Part shown: one piece after another, positions 47,360-60,800 of the stretch | Position numbering within the stretch: position 1 is the first letter of the stretch | Layout of the letters: every line of letters begins with the position of its first letter | Assembly (NCBI RefSeq): GCF_036785885.1 | Contig: NC_092322.1 | Location: forward strand, 12,236,466 to 12,300,465 | Length of the DNA: 64,000 nt | Direction of reading: 5' to 3' | From: Coffea arabica | Taxonomy: Eukaryota; Streptophyta; Magnoliopsida; Gentianales; Rubiaceae | Notes under the pieces: model-generated | What the model saw: the letters and a program-made list of their open reading frames with translations, nothing else | Told to the model about the DNA's origin: nothing | Databases searched by the model: none | Position numbers and translations under genes: made by a program

Positions 47360-48019
47360 GTGTGCATCTTTGTTATATTTGTCTTGTTTTTGGTTTGAAT
47401 ATTGGCAATCTGTATGCTGTAAATATTTGGGGACTGTGTTTCCATTCAAGTAGCGTTTGGGTGTACAAGTATTTTAAGACTATTTTGTGTGATTGGACAT
47501 CTCATTGTGGCTTTCTACATGCAGTATTCATCTGTGGAAGAAGCTGTAGAAACACGAAATGCTGTATACAACTTGCAATGGCCACCCAATGGGGGACGCT
47601 TATTGGTCGCTGAGTTTGTTGACCCCCAGGAAGTTAGAGTGCGTGCAGAGGCTCCTCCGCAGTCTCCTGCAACCCCTGTAAGCTCAGGTGCTGGTGCCCC
47701 TCCTGTTCCCCAGAATGTGCATCCCCAACCCTCTCCCAGGCCACAGCTTCCAAAGCAGCAACTTCCACAGCCTCCGCTTCCCCCTCCACCACCCTTGTCG
47801 AATCCACCACCTTCAAGGGAACATCCTGCATCGGTGAAGGAGCGGCTGACTCTCCCACCACCACCACCTCCCCTTCCTGAGAAAATTGATCCGCCAATTT
47901 TGACATTGGATGATCTCTTTAGGAAAACTAAAGCAACCCCGCGCATCTACTACTTACCACTCTCTGATGGTCAAGTTGCAGCAAAGCTCCAGGCTCAGGG
48001 AAAGACTGGCAAGCAGTAG
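44642..48019 (+). CDS. ACINUS: Acinus homologue (SAP domain, RRM, RSB motif)
   Basis: Four exons: 44642-45902, 46686-46877, 47169-47320 and 47525-48019, all GT-AG and joining in frame to 699 residues. Residues about 10-46 form a SAP domain (WKVAELKEELKRRKLMTKG, LIKRLDEAI), a DNA/RNA-binding helix pair. A long acidic low-complexity region follows. Residues about 497-575 form the RRM (RIDRFLRPFTLKAVQELLG, THCYVSYSSVEEAVETR, NLQWPPNGGRLLVAEFVD), and its start matches metazoan Acinus. After a Pro-rich stretch the C-terminus has the RSB motif (LDDLFRKTKATPRIYYLPL, about 663-681), which in animals binds RNPS1 and SAP18. Acinus is the scaffold of the nuclear ASAP complex tied to the exon junction complex and splicing; in plants the partners are SR45 and SAP18. 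A (TC)n run (47329-47355) lies next to the third donor. Confidence 0.92.
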
Positions 48020-49962
48020 GGCTTAGGCTGTTACTTAAACCAAAGCTCCTCTTCGATTTCTAATGGTTTCATGAGAATGTAAGATAATGGTAAGAAAGTA
48101 TCATTATAATTGCATCTTTGCAGGTATGCAGGTCTTGCTTGTAGGATGTTCCCGTTAAGGTGGTTCTGGAGAAGCTGGTTCGATGATGGATTTGTGTTTT
48201 TTCAAGGAGTTTATTGGGTTGAAGCTGAATTGACATTAAGTTTTGCAATGCCTCAGATGGAACCTGGTCTTCTGACTAGACGTGCTCCTTTCTGGGCTTG
48301 CTTTGCTGAATTAGAAAACCCATTTCTTGACTCCTTGTTTGTACCTGAGTTGTTACAATCTTATGCTTTAGGGGATGAGAGAAATGTACTGTCATCGTAT
48401 AAATCTGGACTTGCAAGTAGTTCATGGCATGCAGTGGAAGCTTCAAACTTCATTTGTTTTCTTATGACTCCAACATTTGTCCACTCCTTAATCCGTCTGG
48501 CTGTGAAGGATCATGACTCAATCTGCTTCCTCTCATTTTCTCCCCCGTGATTCAAAGTAATATAGCGGATTAATGCTCAAAAAAGTTTTAAAATGTCATT
48601 TGATGTCAAAAATAGAAAAGCATTTCACTAATCTAACTTGAAAGCTAAAATATTATGGACTTCAATCTGAAGTTGGACTATTCAATACATTATCAGTAAT
48701 ACAGAAATTGAAGTTTGCAACATCATCCAATCGCAAAATTTGTAAAAGCTCAGCAAACAAGGTACAATTAATTGGGCGGTGTAACTCTAAAAATTCTATA
48801 CATCCATAACCACATTGTTAAACAGCTACTGTTTCCTCCCAAAAAAATAAAAAATAAAAACAGCTATTAGCGATGTATATAATGCAGACAAATGCATATT
48901 ATGAAGTTTCAGAAACCGTGTGTCTATTTGATAAATCTATAACGCATCATGTGATTTTCAGGGGCTTGTTTCTGTTGAGATTAGCTGCTAAAAAATGTTA
49001 ACACGACCTAAATTTACTTTACAAGTTTAAAAAATATTTAGGGAAATGTTGTTTGTATTCTGTTTTTTGTTATTTGCACTCTAATAATTTGTTTTATCAT
49101 ATAATTTAATAAATGAAAATTATATGATTAAAATGACAGTGAGAATGCGATTAACAAATACAGAAGTGCAAATAGTAACAATTTTCATTGTTTATTAAAA
49201 AAAAAAATGTATCTAGTGGCCGAGACTCTTTAAGATAAGAAGAAATTAAATGATTCATCCCAGTATTGATTATAGTCATCACTATACTTCCTTAAATTCC
49301 CATTTCCAAAATCACAAATATTTACTTACCATAAAGATGTATATTACAATTAAACATACAAAAGTAATGATAAAAAATTAAATTTGGTTACCATGTTATC
49401 ATATGAACATACACAATTAAATCAATTGCAGCTTCATATTTAAACACTTTTTTTCAAATTAACTGTACTCTCTTTTTTTTTTTTTTTTGTAGGAAATTAA
49501 CTGTACTCTTAAAGGTGTCATAGTGACATGCAACTACGGTAACTGTAATTAAAACCGGAAAACAGTAAATAATAATAATAATCCGTTTCTGTCCCAGAAA
49601 AGAGAGGGAGAGGAGAAAAATGAAAAAAACGAAAGAAAGAAAAAAAGCCCATTTACCTCAAGAACTTCAAACTCTGGAGCAATCTGCAGCAAGCTCCCTC
49701 TCTTTCGTTTTTTTGCTGTTCAATGCGTCTCTCTTGTTTTACTTCCCTGCAAAACTCCAAAAGAGAGCGTTACAACCATTTCTTGGATTCTTTGAATTCG
49801 TATCTCATATCCCAGCTTTAATTAAGCTCTCTTGTTGAAGTTTTTGATTTTCTTTTTTCTTGAAGGGCTGTAGTGTGAACACAAATCAGCAAAATTTGCC
49901 ACTTGGGATTTGGATTCTGTGAATTCTTCCCCCTCAACTACTTTCCTTCTTTGCTAGGGTAG
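48020..49962. other. Acinus 3' region and intergenic DNA
   Basis: The first 500 bp probably include the Acinus 3' untranslated region. An open frame at 48110-48550 has no family resemblance and is not called. The rest is AT-rich with an imperfect inverted repeat at 49041-49187. Confidence 0.5.
49041..49187. repeat. Imperfect inverted repeat, MITE-like
   Basis: The left arm (GTTATTTGCACTCTAATAATT around 49069) pairs with the right arm (GAAGTGCAAATAGTAACAATT around 49163) across an AT-rich centre containing ATCATATAATTT / AAATTATATGAT. It could be a small foldback MITE. No target duplication is clear. Confidence 0.45.
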
Positions 49963-49970
49963 TATATAAA
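49963..49970 (+). promoter_or_regulatory. Candidate TATA box of the CID gene
   Basis: TATATAAA lies about 220 bp before the start codon at 50188. Purine-rich DNA further upstream (49600-49660) also looks like a plant 5' leader, so the real start site may be upstream. Confidence 0.35.
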
Positions 49971-50187
49971 AGCCCTTCTGTATAGCTAATTCTTTGCTGG
50001 CCAATGCAATTTCTCATCAGTCCCTTCTCAGCTTTTGCTCAATTAGGTAGTTTCCCAGAAACCATTTTAGTTTTCTTGCTTAAAGATGAGAAATTTATTC
50101 TTTTTTCAGCCCCAAATTCAACTGATTTTGTGGGTTTTACTTTTTCAACAGGTTGGCGGTGCAGGTGGGCTGTTTTTGGCAGTTGGG

Positions 50188-53100
50188 ATGAATAGTGTTT
50201 TCACTGAAGAGATACTTGCCGAGAAGCTTTCAAAGCTCAACAGCTCTCAGCAATGTATCGAAAGTATCCTACATTTTTTTTTGCATGATTTTTTTCTTGG
50301 GTTCAGAATTTAATTTTCTAGGCCTTTTTTTTTTATGCTTCTGAAATTTGTTGTGGTGGTATACATGCAGTTGGTTTTCTTGGGAGATTTCCCCAGCAGT
50401 TATTTGTCTTGTGGACTGATTAATTTGAATTTCAACTTGAATATGTGTTTGTGATGATTTATTTTTATGTCTCTTTCTGGGAAATTTGGTGTGTCTATAT
50501 GTTTTTAGGAGGTTTATCATTTCTAGTTACTGTTGGTTCTAGGGTTTTGTTCTGATTAAGTCCTGTCCATCAAGAAAACCATGAAGCTGAGATTTCGATT
50601 CAAGAGGCAATTATGCGTATATTTAAGTTCACGTTTTTGGTACTTTCATGATGATCTGACATGTCTTTCTGGAAATTCTTAATCTTTTTATAAATTTTTG
50701 GATGTTGCTTCATGTTTGCCAAGTTTGCTGTTCTTGGGTTTTGGTTATAGTTAGCAACATACAATGTTAGAAATGATAACTTTTGGATTTTGGTCTTCAG
50801 TTGGGCAATTATCATAGGATAATTACCTGTATCATTAATAAGTTGACTTCTGTGCCTGTTCTTTCATTAATCTTATGACCACCGATGTTTGATGTGGTGG
50901 TCTTTTTGTCGGTCACCATTCTGCTAGTGCAGAAAAATTCTGGGATACTGTTGGAAGAAATTGTTTTCTGTGATGTTTCCATCTTAATTGGATTTTAGAG
51001 GCCACAATTTGTTGACAAGTGAGCTAGAAACAATGTGGTGCTAAGCTTTTGATGTAGCATCTATGGATAATTGACTCTTCTTAATTGTTTCTTTTTATGG
51101 TTTAAAATATTAATTGGTTTTCATTTTCCTTTTCCCAGATGTATTTCAGCCATTACCCAATTCTAGGATTCGAAATCTTTTAGATTTCTTATTAGCTACT
51201 ATCGTAATTGATGGGAATATCTAGTCAATGGGAAAAACAAAGATGCTTAAGTTACTTTTGAAATAAGACTATGAAAGTGCATGCAAGCACATTGCTTGGA
51301 AAATAGAATCACAATAAGGTTTGAGTAGTTTACATGCAAAATACAGACTAGGGTTCAGTGAATGTAAAATTCAACAACTGCCTTATGGAAATTTGATTAC
51401 ATTTTGATAACATATTTTTCCTCTTAAAACCTAACTTCCAAGAGCCTGTAGTCACAACTTATTTTTATGTGCTTCTGTCCACACGTGTTTAAAGTTTCTA
51501 TCTTGGAACAATAGTTATCTTTGGGAAATTATTTTTTGGTCACCAGTTGTCAAGAACCTGAGTTGGGAGGATATATAGTTCTAAATTCTACCTTCCCTGG
51601 TTACAAAATGTGTTGGTTGTATATTTGATGTTGATCTTTTTCTTTTCTGGTGAGAGACATGTTCATGAAGCATGTTATGCAGTTAATCTCTAATCTACTC
51701 TAAGCTGTCCATTTTTATCTGGCCATTAATGTTTTTGCGTCTTTATTGAGTTAGTTTATTTGGCTATATTTCATGTTAGCCTTGTTTATCTTGACCTCTT
51801 CGAAAAGCGTTGTCACATTGGTGCATTTTCCACCGCACTAAAGCAGAGCAGGTTGTTTCGACATGGGATAAACAATTTCATAGTTCAGACATGACTCACA
51901 AAGTTCCTCTTCTGTATCTTGCAAATGATATCCTACAGAATAGCAAGCGCAATGGAAATGAATTTGTTACTGGATTTTGGAATGTTCTCCCTTCGGCACT
52001 CAAAGACATTTTTGAGAAAGGTGATGATCATGGGAAAAGTGTTGTCTCCCGATTGGTACGTCTTTTGTCTCTTTGTTTCTTCTGCAAGATCAGTCCCCTT
52101 AATTCCTAATCCATACCTTATATTGTTGCAAACTCAAAAGTGACAAACTGGAGAAAAGCTAAAAGCATGCAAAACATTAGAACCCCAGATATTTGTAACA
52201 AATGCTTACTATTTGAATTGTCAAATAAATGATTGCATGCCTGCTCATGCAAAAGGGTACATGAAAAAAGAAGCAATTTGTGTGTGCTACAAGAGATATA
52301 ATAGATGTATTTAGTAAGTATAATATCACCTGTCAGCTAACACTGGTATCCATTTATCATGCTGATCACCAAATTTCGAATTTAGTGATACAAGGTTGTT
52401 GGTTTTGCAGCTTTAAGTGAAATTTTATGGATTAATATGATGTAATATTATTTAGGTTAATATATGGGAAGAAAGGAGAGTTTTTGGCTCTCATGCAAAA
52501 AGCCTGAAAGATGTAATGCTTGGAGAAGAGTCACCACTACCCTTGGAGTTTGGGAGGAAACGTTCTCGTTCTGTCAGAATAGTTAAGAGGGATTCACGAA
52601 CTGTAAAAACGGTGAGGATGATGGTTTTTTATCCTTCATTTGAAGCCTTGCATTGATTCCTGTAGCTTGTATTGCATTTTTATTTTCTTGCTTTACATAT
52701 TTTCAACATTAATGTATCTCTTGAAAGCAGAAATTGACTGTCGGAGGCACAGCAGAAAAGATCGTCACAGCAATTCACTTGGTGCTCAGTGAACAAAGCA
52801 GTGAAAGTGAAGAGATGAACAGATGTATGTCTGTGGTCCATCGTGTGAGCAAAATGGAAAGGGATATCGATGTGGCCCTTTCAAACGGTATGTAGAATTA
52901 ACCTCCGTATTTTATGAATTCTAAATAGCTACATATCAGGGAGAGAAGGAGACTTGTTTGACATTAACAATTTATGTGTTCTGATGCAGCACAAGATCCA
53001 AAGCGCAAAACTTTGGCCAAAGAACTGGAAGAAGAAGAAAAATTATTAAAACAGTCTATTGATAAACTTAAAGTTGTTGAAGCAAATAGAATGGCTCTTG

Positions 53101-55452
53101 TATCTCAGTTACGAGAAGCACTACATGAACAGGTATTATATGGTCTTGCTGTGACATGTTTAAGTTTTGTATCAAAGCAGTTATGAATATTTGAGTAATG
53201 GTGCAATTTGTTTTTTGTTTCTTGATTTCTCAGGAATCTGAGCTAGAGAATGTTCGTACTCAGATACAGGTTAAATTCTGCAACCTTTTTACCAATATTG
53301 TTTTTTCCCTTCAGAAGTTCACTGTTATGTGAATTGGTAAAATGAATGCATGACTTGGTGATTTGTCCAGCTATCTTCTTAATATGTTGTTTATTGCACT
53401 CTCAAGTATAAACACCTTCATCTTTTAACCTATCAAGTGTAGTTAAAATCTACCTTTTTTGAGTGTAATGAAGGTTGAGTATCGTTACGGGTATAAAACT
53501 GTTCAGTTATGGGAAGTAGAAATCACCTTTAGAACATATTTGTCAAAACATGCATTTAGACAAAGATGCCCAGTTATAAGTGTGAACATGCATGAATATT
53601 CTGGTTTTTAGATGGCAAACAGTCTTGCTCATTATTTCTAAGAGGTTGTGTCCCGCCTTCTCAAAGTTCAAACTTCTCCTAGATCAAGCTTAAGCCAACT
53701 TGAGAAGGTTTTGTGAACCAGCCCATGTTCCATTCTCCCTCATCCCAGGAATAAGGAAGTGGAGCAAAACTATGTAAAAATGGAGATTTAAAAGTTAAGT
53801 GAATTTCAAAAATTAGGAAGACATTTTTAAAAGGCCTGTTGCTTTGCAGGTTGAGCTAGGATTGCTACAAGTTTCAGTTCATCTGTTAGCTATCATTAAA
53901 TTTGAGCACACTTAGCTTCTAGAACAAAACAGAATAAACAGGGATGAAATCAAAGTATGACTAAATCCAGTTAAATATGGATGAGCTTCCAGTCCAAACA
54001 TGAATGAGCTCAGGATCAGCATTTCTTCCTGTTGGCTCAAGTATAGCATCCTTTGACTCCTAGTTGGGATTTTTTTCCCATTCAGATGGTAGTCAGTGGT
54101 AATTATGTTGGCAAATACCGGCTGTTTTTGTTTTATTATTTTTTTCTTCTGTAATTGGCAGTCAGTAAACAATACTTGATAAATAGGGTTGGTATTAATT
54201 AGTTAATAATCTTATGGTTACAAATCACAGACATCAGAAGTTTCAAATTATGTGTTTCTCTTGGGAGGAACTTATTTTTTATAGATTTTTTCTTACTACA
54301 TTAACATCTCTTTATTGTATTCCTTTTTAAAGAGAATTTTCTCTTTGTTATGCTTGAAATGATATTGCTTCTGAAGCATACCTGGCCTGACATTGAATCA
54401 TACCTCAGAGCCATTGTTTTCATTCTCGATAAGAAACTTTCACTGTCTAACAAAGAATACTTCATTTAGCGATGAGCAATTTGTGCACCTGGCAAAACTC
54501 CGTGGATTTGTTCAACTCTGTTATTTTTCTTTTCTCTTTTCTATTGACCTTCACTTTTGTATTTGATGTGGGGGCTTTGCTGGACATTACAACTATTTCA
54601 AAAAAATCAGGTTCTGTATGATGCTAATGTGTCAATTAAAGTGGTTTTCAGGTCGCTCAAGCACAGCAAGAGTTGGCCAGCAACAGGAGGAAGCATTTAG
54701 AAGATGAAACCTATGTAGTAGATTCAAGATCTTCTGTTACTTCTGCATCATCAATTGATGTAACTGCACAAACTGGGCAAACAACCAAGAAAACGACTGC
54801 AGCAATTGCTGCTGAGGTTGCGGACATGCTTGCAGCTTCAAGCTCCTCACAATATATTATGAGTTCTGTTCTTTCTACATTTGCAGCTGAGCAGGAGAAG
54901 AATGCTGGTTTGACAAAGTCATCAACTGCATCCACTCCTTACCCTGCACTGCCGAATAATGCAACCAAAAATTCAGAGATAAAAGCAGAGGGAACGATGC
55001 TAGATCCAATTGTTTTCCTGCCAGGAAAGCAACTCAATCCTTCACAAAATAACCTTTATAAGATACCACCAGCAACCATACAGGCTCAGATCACCAACTC
55101 TCAGGCTCAATACCATTTACTTTCTACTCCACCTTCACAGCAATATATACAACCGTCAGGTGGAACTTTGAGTTCATACGCCTATGGTAGCTTTCCACCT
55201 TTGCCTCCTGGTCCACCCCCACCACCACCACCCCCGGCATACATGATGAGCCCGATGACCCCCTTGACTCAGCAGCAATTACAAGTAAATCAGCAACAAC
55301 CTCTGACAATGAGCCACCAGCCATCACCATTAAATCAGCAGCACACCGTTCCATTACCCCCTCCACCACCAGGCCCTAGTTTCCGACCAGTAGCTCCTAT
55401 GCAGCAGCCTACTGGGATGGTATATTATGCTCATCCGCATCACACACAGTGA
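50188..55452 (+). CDS. CID-domain (RPRD1/Rtt103-like) RNA polymerase II CTD-binding protein
   Basis: Seven exons: 50188-50263, 51808-52055, 52456-52611, 52731-52887, 52990-53132, 53234-53269 and 54652-55452, all in phase, 538 residues. Residues 1 to about 135 form the CID, an all-helical ENTH/VHS-like fold (MNSVFTEEILAEKLSKLNSS, LSHWCIFHRTKAEQVVSTW, KVPLLYLANDILQNSKRNG, FWNVLPSALKDIF). It binds the phosphorylated CTD of RNA polymerase II in Rtt103, Pcf11 and RPRD1. A Lys/Arg-rich linker, a helical coiled coil (about 215-275) and a long C-terminus rich in Gln and Pro (PPLPPGPPPPPPPPAYM) follow. The likely job is 3'-end processing or CTD phosphatase recruitment in the nucleus. Plant databases often label these 'ENTH/VHS family'. 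Intron 1 (about 1.5 kb) has U12-type signals. The neighbouring Acinus gene also acts in mRNA processing, which may be chance. Confidence 0.9.
50264..51807 (+). other. Probable U12-type (minor spliceosome) intron 1 of the CID gene
   Basis: The donor reads A|GTATCCTAC (the U12 consensus is RTATCCTTT). The sequence before the acceptor has TCTTGAC with its branch A at 51794, 13 bases before the AAAAG|CG acceptor, and no polypyrimidine tract. Branch sequence and spacing fit the minor spliceosome. The joint gives the expected family protein sequence (CIE-T-LSHWC). Confidence 0.75.
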
Positions 55453-57825
55453 AATATGTTCATTTGCAGTGGCAGGAAAGTAGCATCTTGAGGTGGATAG
55501 ATTGTAAGCGGACCAATGAAGTTTTGCGAATTTAATTGGTTTTGTTGTGCTGATACATAGATAGGACTAAAGGATAAATATGCAGGTAGATCGACAGAAG
55601 AGCAACTGGTAGTGCAGGCCTTAAATAGCTGTTTCTTTTCTCATCTTGAAACCTAGTTCCAAACTAGAACCATAGGGAGATTGCACCGGCTCCATCAGCT
55701 GTTGTTTGTCATTAGTGTTTGTCTTGTTGCCCCAACTCCTACCTTTGTTTTCAAATTTATAATACCTTGTAAAATTATGTCTGAAGGGGTACATTTTTGC
55801 ATTTGTAATTCAAATCTCGGACGTTTTAGCTCTTTTCTTCCTTTCTTTCTTTCTTTCTTTCTTTTTGTTAATTTGTTGTAAATTCGTTTTAGCTTTCTTG
55901 TATGTTGCTTTTTAAAATTTCATTGTGAAGCTGTTGTTCAGTCAGAACATTTGGCCTTGGGTGCTTTTGCCAGTACTTCTGAACCTTGAGGAAGTATCTA
56001 GCAGCACTCAAACTTGGAAATGGAGGAGAAATGTGATTTTTCCTTGTTTAACAGGGCAAATTAATTTTTGCGCTAGTGATGACTTGATATCTATGGTTAA
56101 AGAGCTGGGCAGGTATTCTGATAAAAGGTAAAAAAAAAAAAAGTGGCAGGAAGGCACTCCCTTCGATTATGCAAACTTTCATCTGTTTCACTTTCTTCTT
56201 TCTGCTACTGTAGTAAACTGAACCATGTTTTTCGGTTGTGCAGTAATTCTGATTTCCTTTCTGCTTCTACATTAACATCAACATTCATCTATTTCATTGC
56301 TTCTTTCTGCTTCTATGGTAAGAATGAACCATTTTATTCGCTGAGAAAGCGAGGTGTACTTAACAAAGCAAAGATGTGATAATAAACTTAACAAAGTTCA
56401 ACAGAAACATGTAAGAAGCTACAAAAAACAAATAGGCAAACTTGCATAACAAGAGAAGGGTTGAGTATTCTTCCTAGATGTAACAGGGAACATTAATAAG
56501 AGGAGGAGTTTACTTTTAGTAAGAACAATTTCTTCCCTAATGTAATGAAGAATTATTAATTGTTGCAAAAATGGTATCATTTCTACTTGCAAATGGAGTT
56601 TTAAATGTTGGATAATTATTTAAAAGACATATGATTATCTAAAAGCTTTCAAGGATTTTGACATTTTTTTTGTCCAAATTCTTAAATTGTGTATGTTTTA
56701 AGCTCATGGGCATAATACGTATATCCGAAAGGGCAAAAAAAAAAAAATACATTTTAGCGTAAATCATTTATCAATAATCATTTTAACACAAATCATTTAG
56801 CAGACTTTTATTTGTAATATGTAGCAAACTTGCAGACTTTTGATGAGGAAAGGGAGTTAATAGCAAAAGCTGAGCACATTCTTTTGATTACAGCAGCTTA
56901 GCAGCAAGACATAGGGTGACGGAAAATATTTCTTTGACATCAGTGGGAGTTAAAAACCAGGCTGAATGTCCATGCGAATGGTGTTAAGCTGCTTGTGTAC
57001 CTAAAATCTGGACATGATGATATAGAGCAATGCAGGGAATTTGTTCCTTAATGAGCTTTGGAAGAACTTGAGGTGGTAGTATGTACTGTGATGACTGATC
57101 ATATTTCACTGAGCAGGCAAACTGTCAGCTTGGACATACTGCAGGATTAGTTTACTTTCAGTACAATGAGGCTAGCAGAATCAAGACATTTGCCTCTAAG
57201 AACTGATTCTCAGGAACTTTTCAAACATTATAGAAAGAAAAACGACAGCTTCCTGAGTTCTAGATAGAGTTCATAGCTTTACAATAGGAAATTACAGCAA
57301 AAGATGACACTTGGAAGGAACCAGAACAGGGTTTGTGATTTTCCATCTCTTAAGAAACTCAAATGGTTGTCCTGCAAATCTGCTTAAAGCGCACTATGCA
57401 CCTCTTCCAGATATGAAAGTTCTCAGGGGAGCTGTTGAACGATGGGAGCTGGTTAGATGAGCAGGAGAGAGGGCTCACAGAATATGTGCGATGTGTGCTA
57501 TCTCCAACTTGTAGCCAAATTAAGAAGTATGGCCCTGTTCTTCCTCAGTCATTAATAACAAGGACAAAAGAAACAAAAGGAATTCCAATAACCAACAACT
57601 TTTTATGTTTACTTTTACTAAAGGATATACATTAGGTTATACATACATAGCATGATAATTTGCATTGACATGCCTGCACTGTCTTTAAGCATGCCATATG
57701 GAGAGGAAATCAATTACCTAATCTTTTCTGCATCAAACAAGACAAATGGGTGGCAAAGAGTAGAGAAAAGTGCAATATGGTAAAAGGATAACGGAAAGAA
57801 AATGGTCTCTCTCAATTTACACTAT
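55453..57825. other. Intergenic region between the convergent CID and dehydrogenase genes
   Basis: Both genes end into this space. It holds a (CTTT)n run (about 55835-55865) and AT-rich DNA. Short frames here show no family resemblance. Confidence 0.5.
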
Positions 57826-60800
57826 TTAACACTTTATAGCCTTTCGGAGAATGTAATCTTTAAAAGAGAGTGGCAGGTGATACATGATCGCCATTATAGT
57901 AGAGTACTGCCCTGCAGAAAACCAAGCAGGTGGATTCTTCTTTAGAACTTCATTGACCGTCTTCTTTGCAACTCTTCTGCTGGGGTTGCTTTCTGGCCTT
58001 GTGAGAAATATGCTCTGGCTTTGATTGATTCTTCAAATTGCTTGTATAACTTCCACTCTGGCATTTTGACGTAAGTCGCGATAGCTGAATTTCCTATATT
58101 GGACTTCACAGCCCCAGGGACAACATTTATTACATCAATTCCAAATGGTCGAAGTTCCAATCTGCATAAAACATTACAGAAAGTTGAATTGATAGAACTT
58201 CAACGCACTCAAAAGTAATATGCATATGCAATCATGTTGCTGTATACATATTCGTATTTTATTCAGAAAACATGCATGAAGACTTCCAGATGAGGATAAG
58301 AACATGCTCTGAGATACTGTATGTCGAGAATGGGTACATATTAAGTAAGAGTCTGCCAGAACATGAAAAACATGTATTAAAGTACACAAGCCAGATACAA
58401 GCACAAATTTCTTAAAGTTCCAGATCCAAGCACGAACAGAAGATCAGTCAAAGAAATGGAGATGGCAGAGGGATGGATTTATTGGTAAGCAGGAGAAAGT
58501 TGATCTTTTCTCCATACTATAGCTTTAGCAAAAGCCAGTGGGTCTGTAAAGAAGTATAGTGGAGAAAAGTAAAAGGAGAAAACTCTGACAAATCGACCCA
58601 AAGTACTTAATTCCAATACGAGTGTATGCAAAGGCTACATTGAACGATTTTCAGTCCAGAACTAAAAAGATCAATGATTCCTCACCCTCCGGGCTGTCCA
58701 CATAAGTCACAAGAGGAACCATCCTTAGTTCTATTCCCAGCTTTACTTTGCTAACCCTTCTAATGCCATTCCTAATGCTTTTTTCCCAACCCAGGTAAAG
58801 TTTTAACTCTTCAGTAAATTTCCAGTGTAGCTATAAGAGACTAGCAGTTTCTTCAGATTTCTTTCACAAAAAGCATCAGCTAACATGAACCACCTGTTGG
58901 GCAGATCATTTCACCAGTTAGAATGGCATCCTGAGTGACCTTACACAGAAAAAGAAATGTTAGTTTTCTTTGGGTTTCGCTTTCCAGATGGTCTCTCTCC
59001 TACTCCCTTAGTGCCATAGCCTCAACAAAGGGGTCATTTACTTAATTTTACCTTATTATATTGGAATTAAGAAAAAGGGAAAAAGAGAGAAGAAAGCTCT
59101 TGGTTTAAGTAGTTGTTCAAAAGTATGGAAGTCAAATTCAGTTAATGTATGCTTCCTCTCCGCTTCACAAAACTATTCTGACTCTCAGTCTGCTCTCTCA
59201 ACCTTCAGATGATGCTCCTGACAGTCAGAACATTAGCAGAGTCTAGTTTGTAAACTTCCCCAAGGAAAATCATGTCCTTTTGCAGATCTACTATAACTGA
59301 GTCCAGTTTTTTCCTCAAAACAGAGAACCTCCGGCTTTGACTTTGCTGCAGCATCCACAAACTTCAGCAGCCTTGTTTTTTAACCAAATGCTTGCCATAG
59401 AATTTGAAAAAATATATATATATATATATATATATTTGCTAGTGCTGCTTTTGCAGACTTAGCACCATGACTTCTATTAGTCATGTTGAAGAGCCATGAA
59501 AATCCATGACTCTGCTATTAAATTTTGCAACTCTAGTCACCTTCTTTGTTCTCTTAGTCATGTTGAAGAGCCATGAAAATCCACCACAGGGTTGAGTGAA
59601 TTGAAGGATGGGACCACAAAAAACCCCCAGAGCTCCTTTGCAGTCATAGGGGAATTGTTCTTCATAGAAGAAACCAAACACGGAGTATACCTTGTTTTTG
59701 GGAAGGGAAGATGAAGTAAAGGAAATGAGAAAATCTTCTGGACAATGGAAGGTGACTTCTGTATTCTTGGTTGTCCATAAAAAAAAACAATATTTATTTA
59801 ATTTCACATAAAAGGCAATATTTGAGTAAATAACCCCTCAACATAATGTAGAAGAACTTCACTGAGAATGTGCAATCTGCCTAGCCAGTCAGAGTATTTT
59901 ATTCTCCCCGTTACCTTGTGCAGGTTCCAATCTGAAAATCAGGTTTAGCCTACTGGTAAAGGGTCCTGATTCCAGCTCTTACAATGATTTTCTGAACCTC
60001 ATAATCTTATTTCTCTCCCAATTGCATTATGAAAAATAAGAAAACAAGTGCCCCAAATCCAATCCTGGATATTTCCCCTGAATTTTACACTTCATTTTCT
60101 CTTCCCAAAAGTTCAACCATGATCTCTGCTAGCAAAAATGTGTTTTTCATCAGACTAACACATATTTACTGATAGCCAGCAATAGGGCTCATATGACGCA
60201 TTATACTCCATTGTGGCATTTCTTTCACATCCCCATTATGCTCTCTTGTACCCCAAATGTGTGCTCTGTTGTGCCCCATTTCTTTCACATCCCCATTATG
60301 CTCTCTTATGCCCCATTTCTTTTCTATTTCTCATTTGGGCTGGGTGCAAGGGAAATTTAATGCTTTTGTGATGAAAAAAAAAAGATGGAAGAACTTATCT
60401 TAAAACAGCAAATTTTCGCAAACCTCAAAGTGTCGGTTAAAGAATGTAGAGCAGCTTTGGATGCAGTATAAACACCCGCCCAGGGTCCAGGGCCAAGGAC
60501 AGTAACACTTCCAACATTTACAATCTTTCCCTTCTTCCTAGATTCCATATGAGGAATTACAGCTTGAATCAACCTCATGGTACCTATTCATAGATAAGTA
60601 GACCATAATAAACACAGGAAGCTAAGACAGCTTCAGTCAATGAGGTATAGAGGTACACTGCATAATCTTCCTCAATGAAATTTAACATAGAAATACAAGC
60701 TATGCAAGTGATGGAAAACAGCACAAACAATCCAGCAAAGCATGTGAAAGGAGGACTCATAAAAGGCAAAAGAAAAATTCTTGGTTTTATGAATTAAAAA

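Noticed and set aside
47515-47946. Long minus-strand frames opposite Acinus exon 4
   Set aside because: Gly/Val/Ala-rich translations are the mirror of the Pro-rich Acinus coding sequence.
48110-48550. 146-codon open frame after the Acinus stop
   Set aside because: It starts within 100 bp of the Acinus stop, has no family resemblance or splice signals, and fits a 3' untranslated region.
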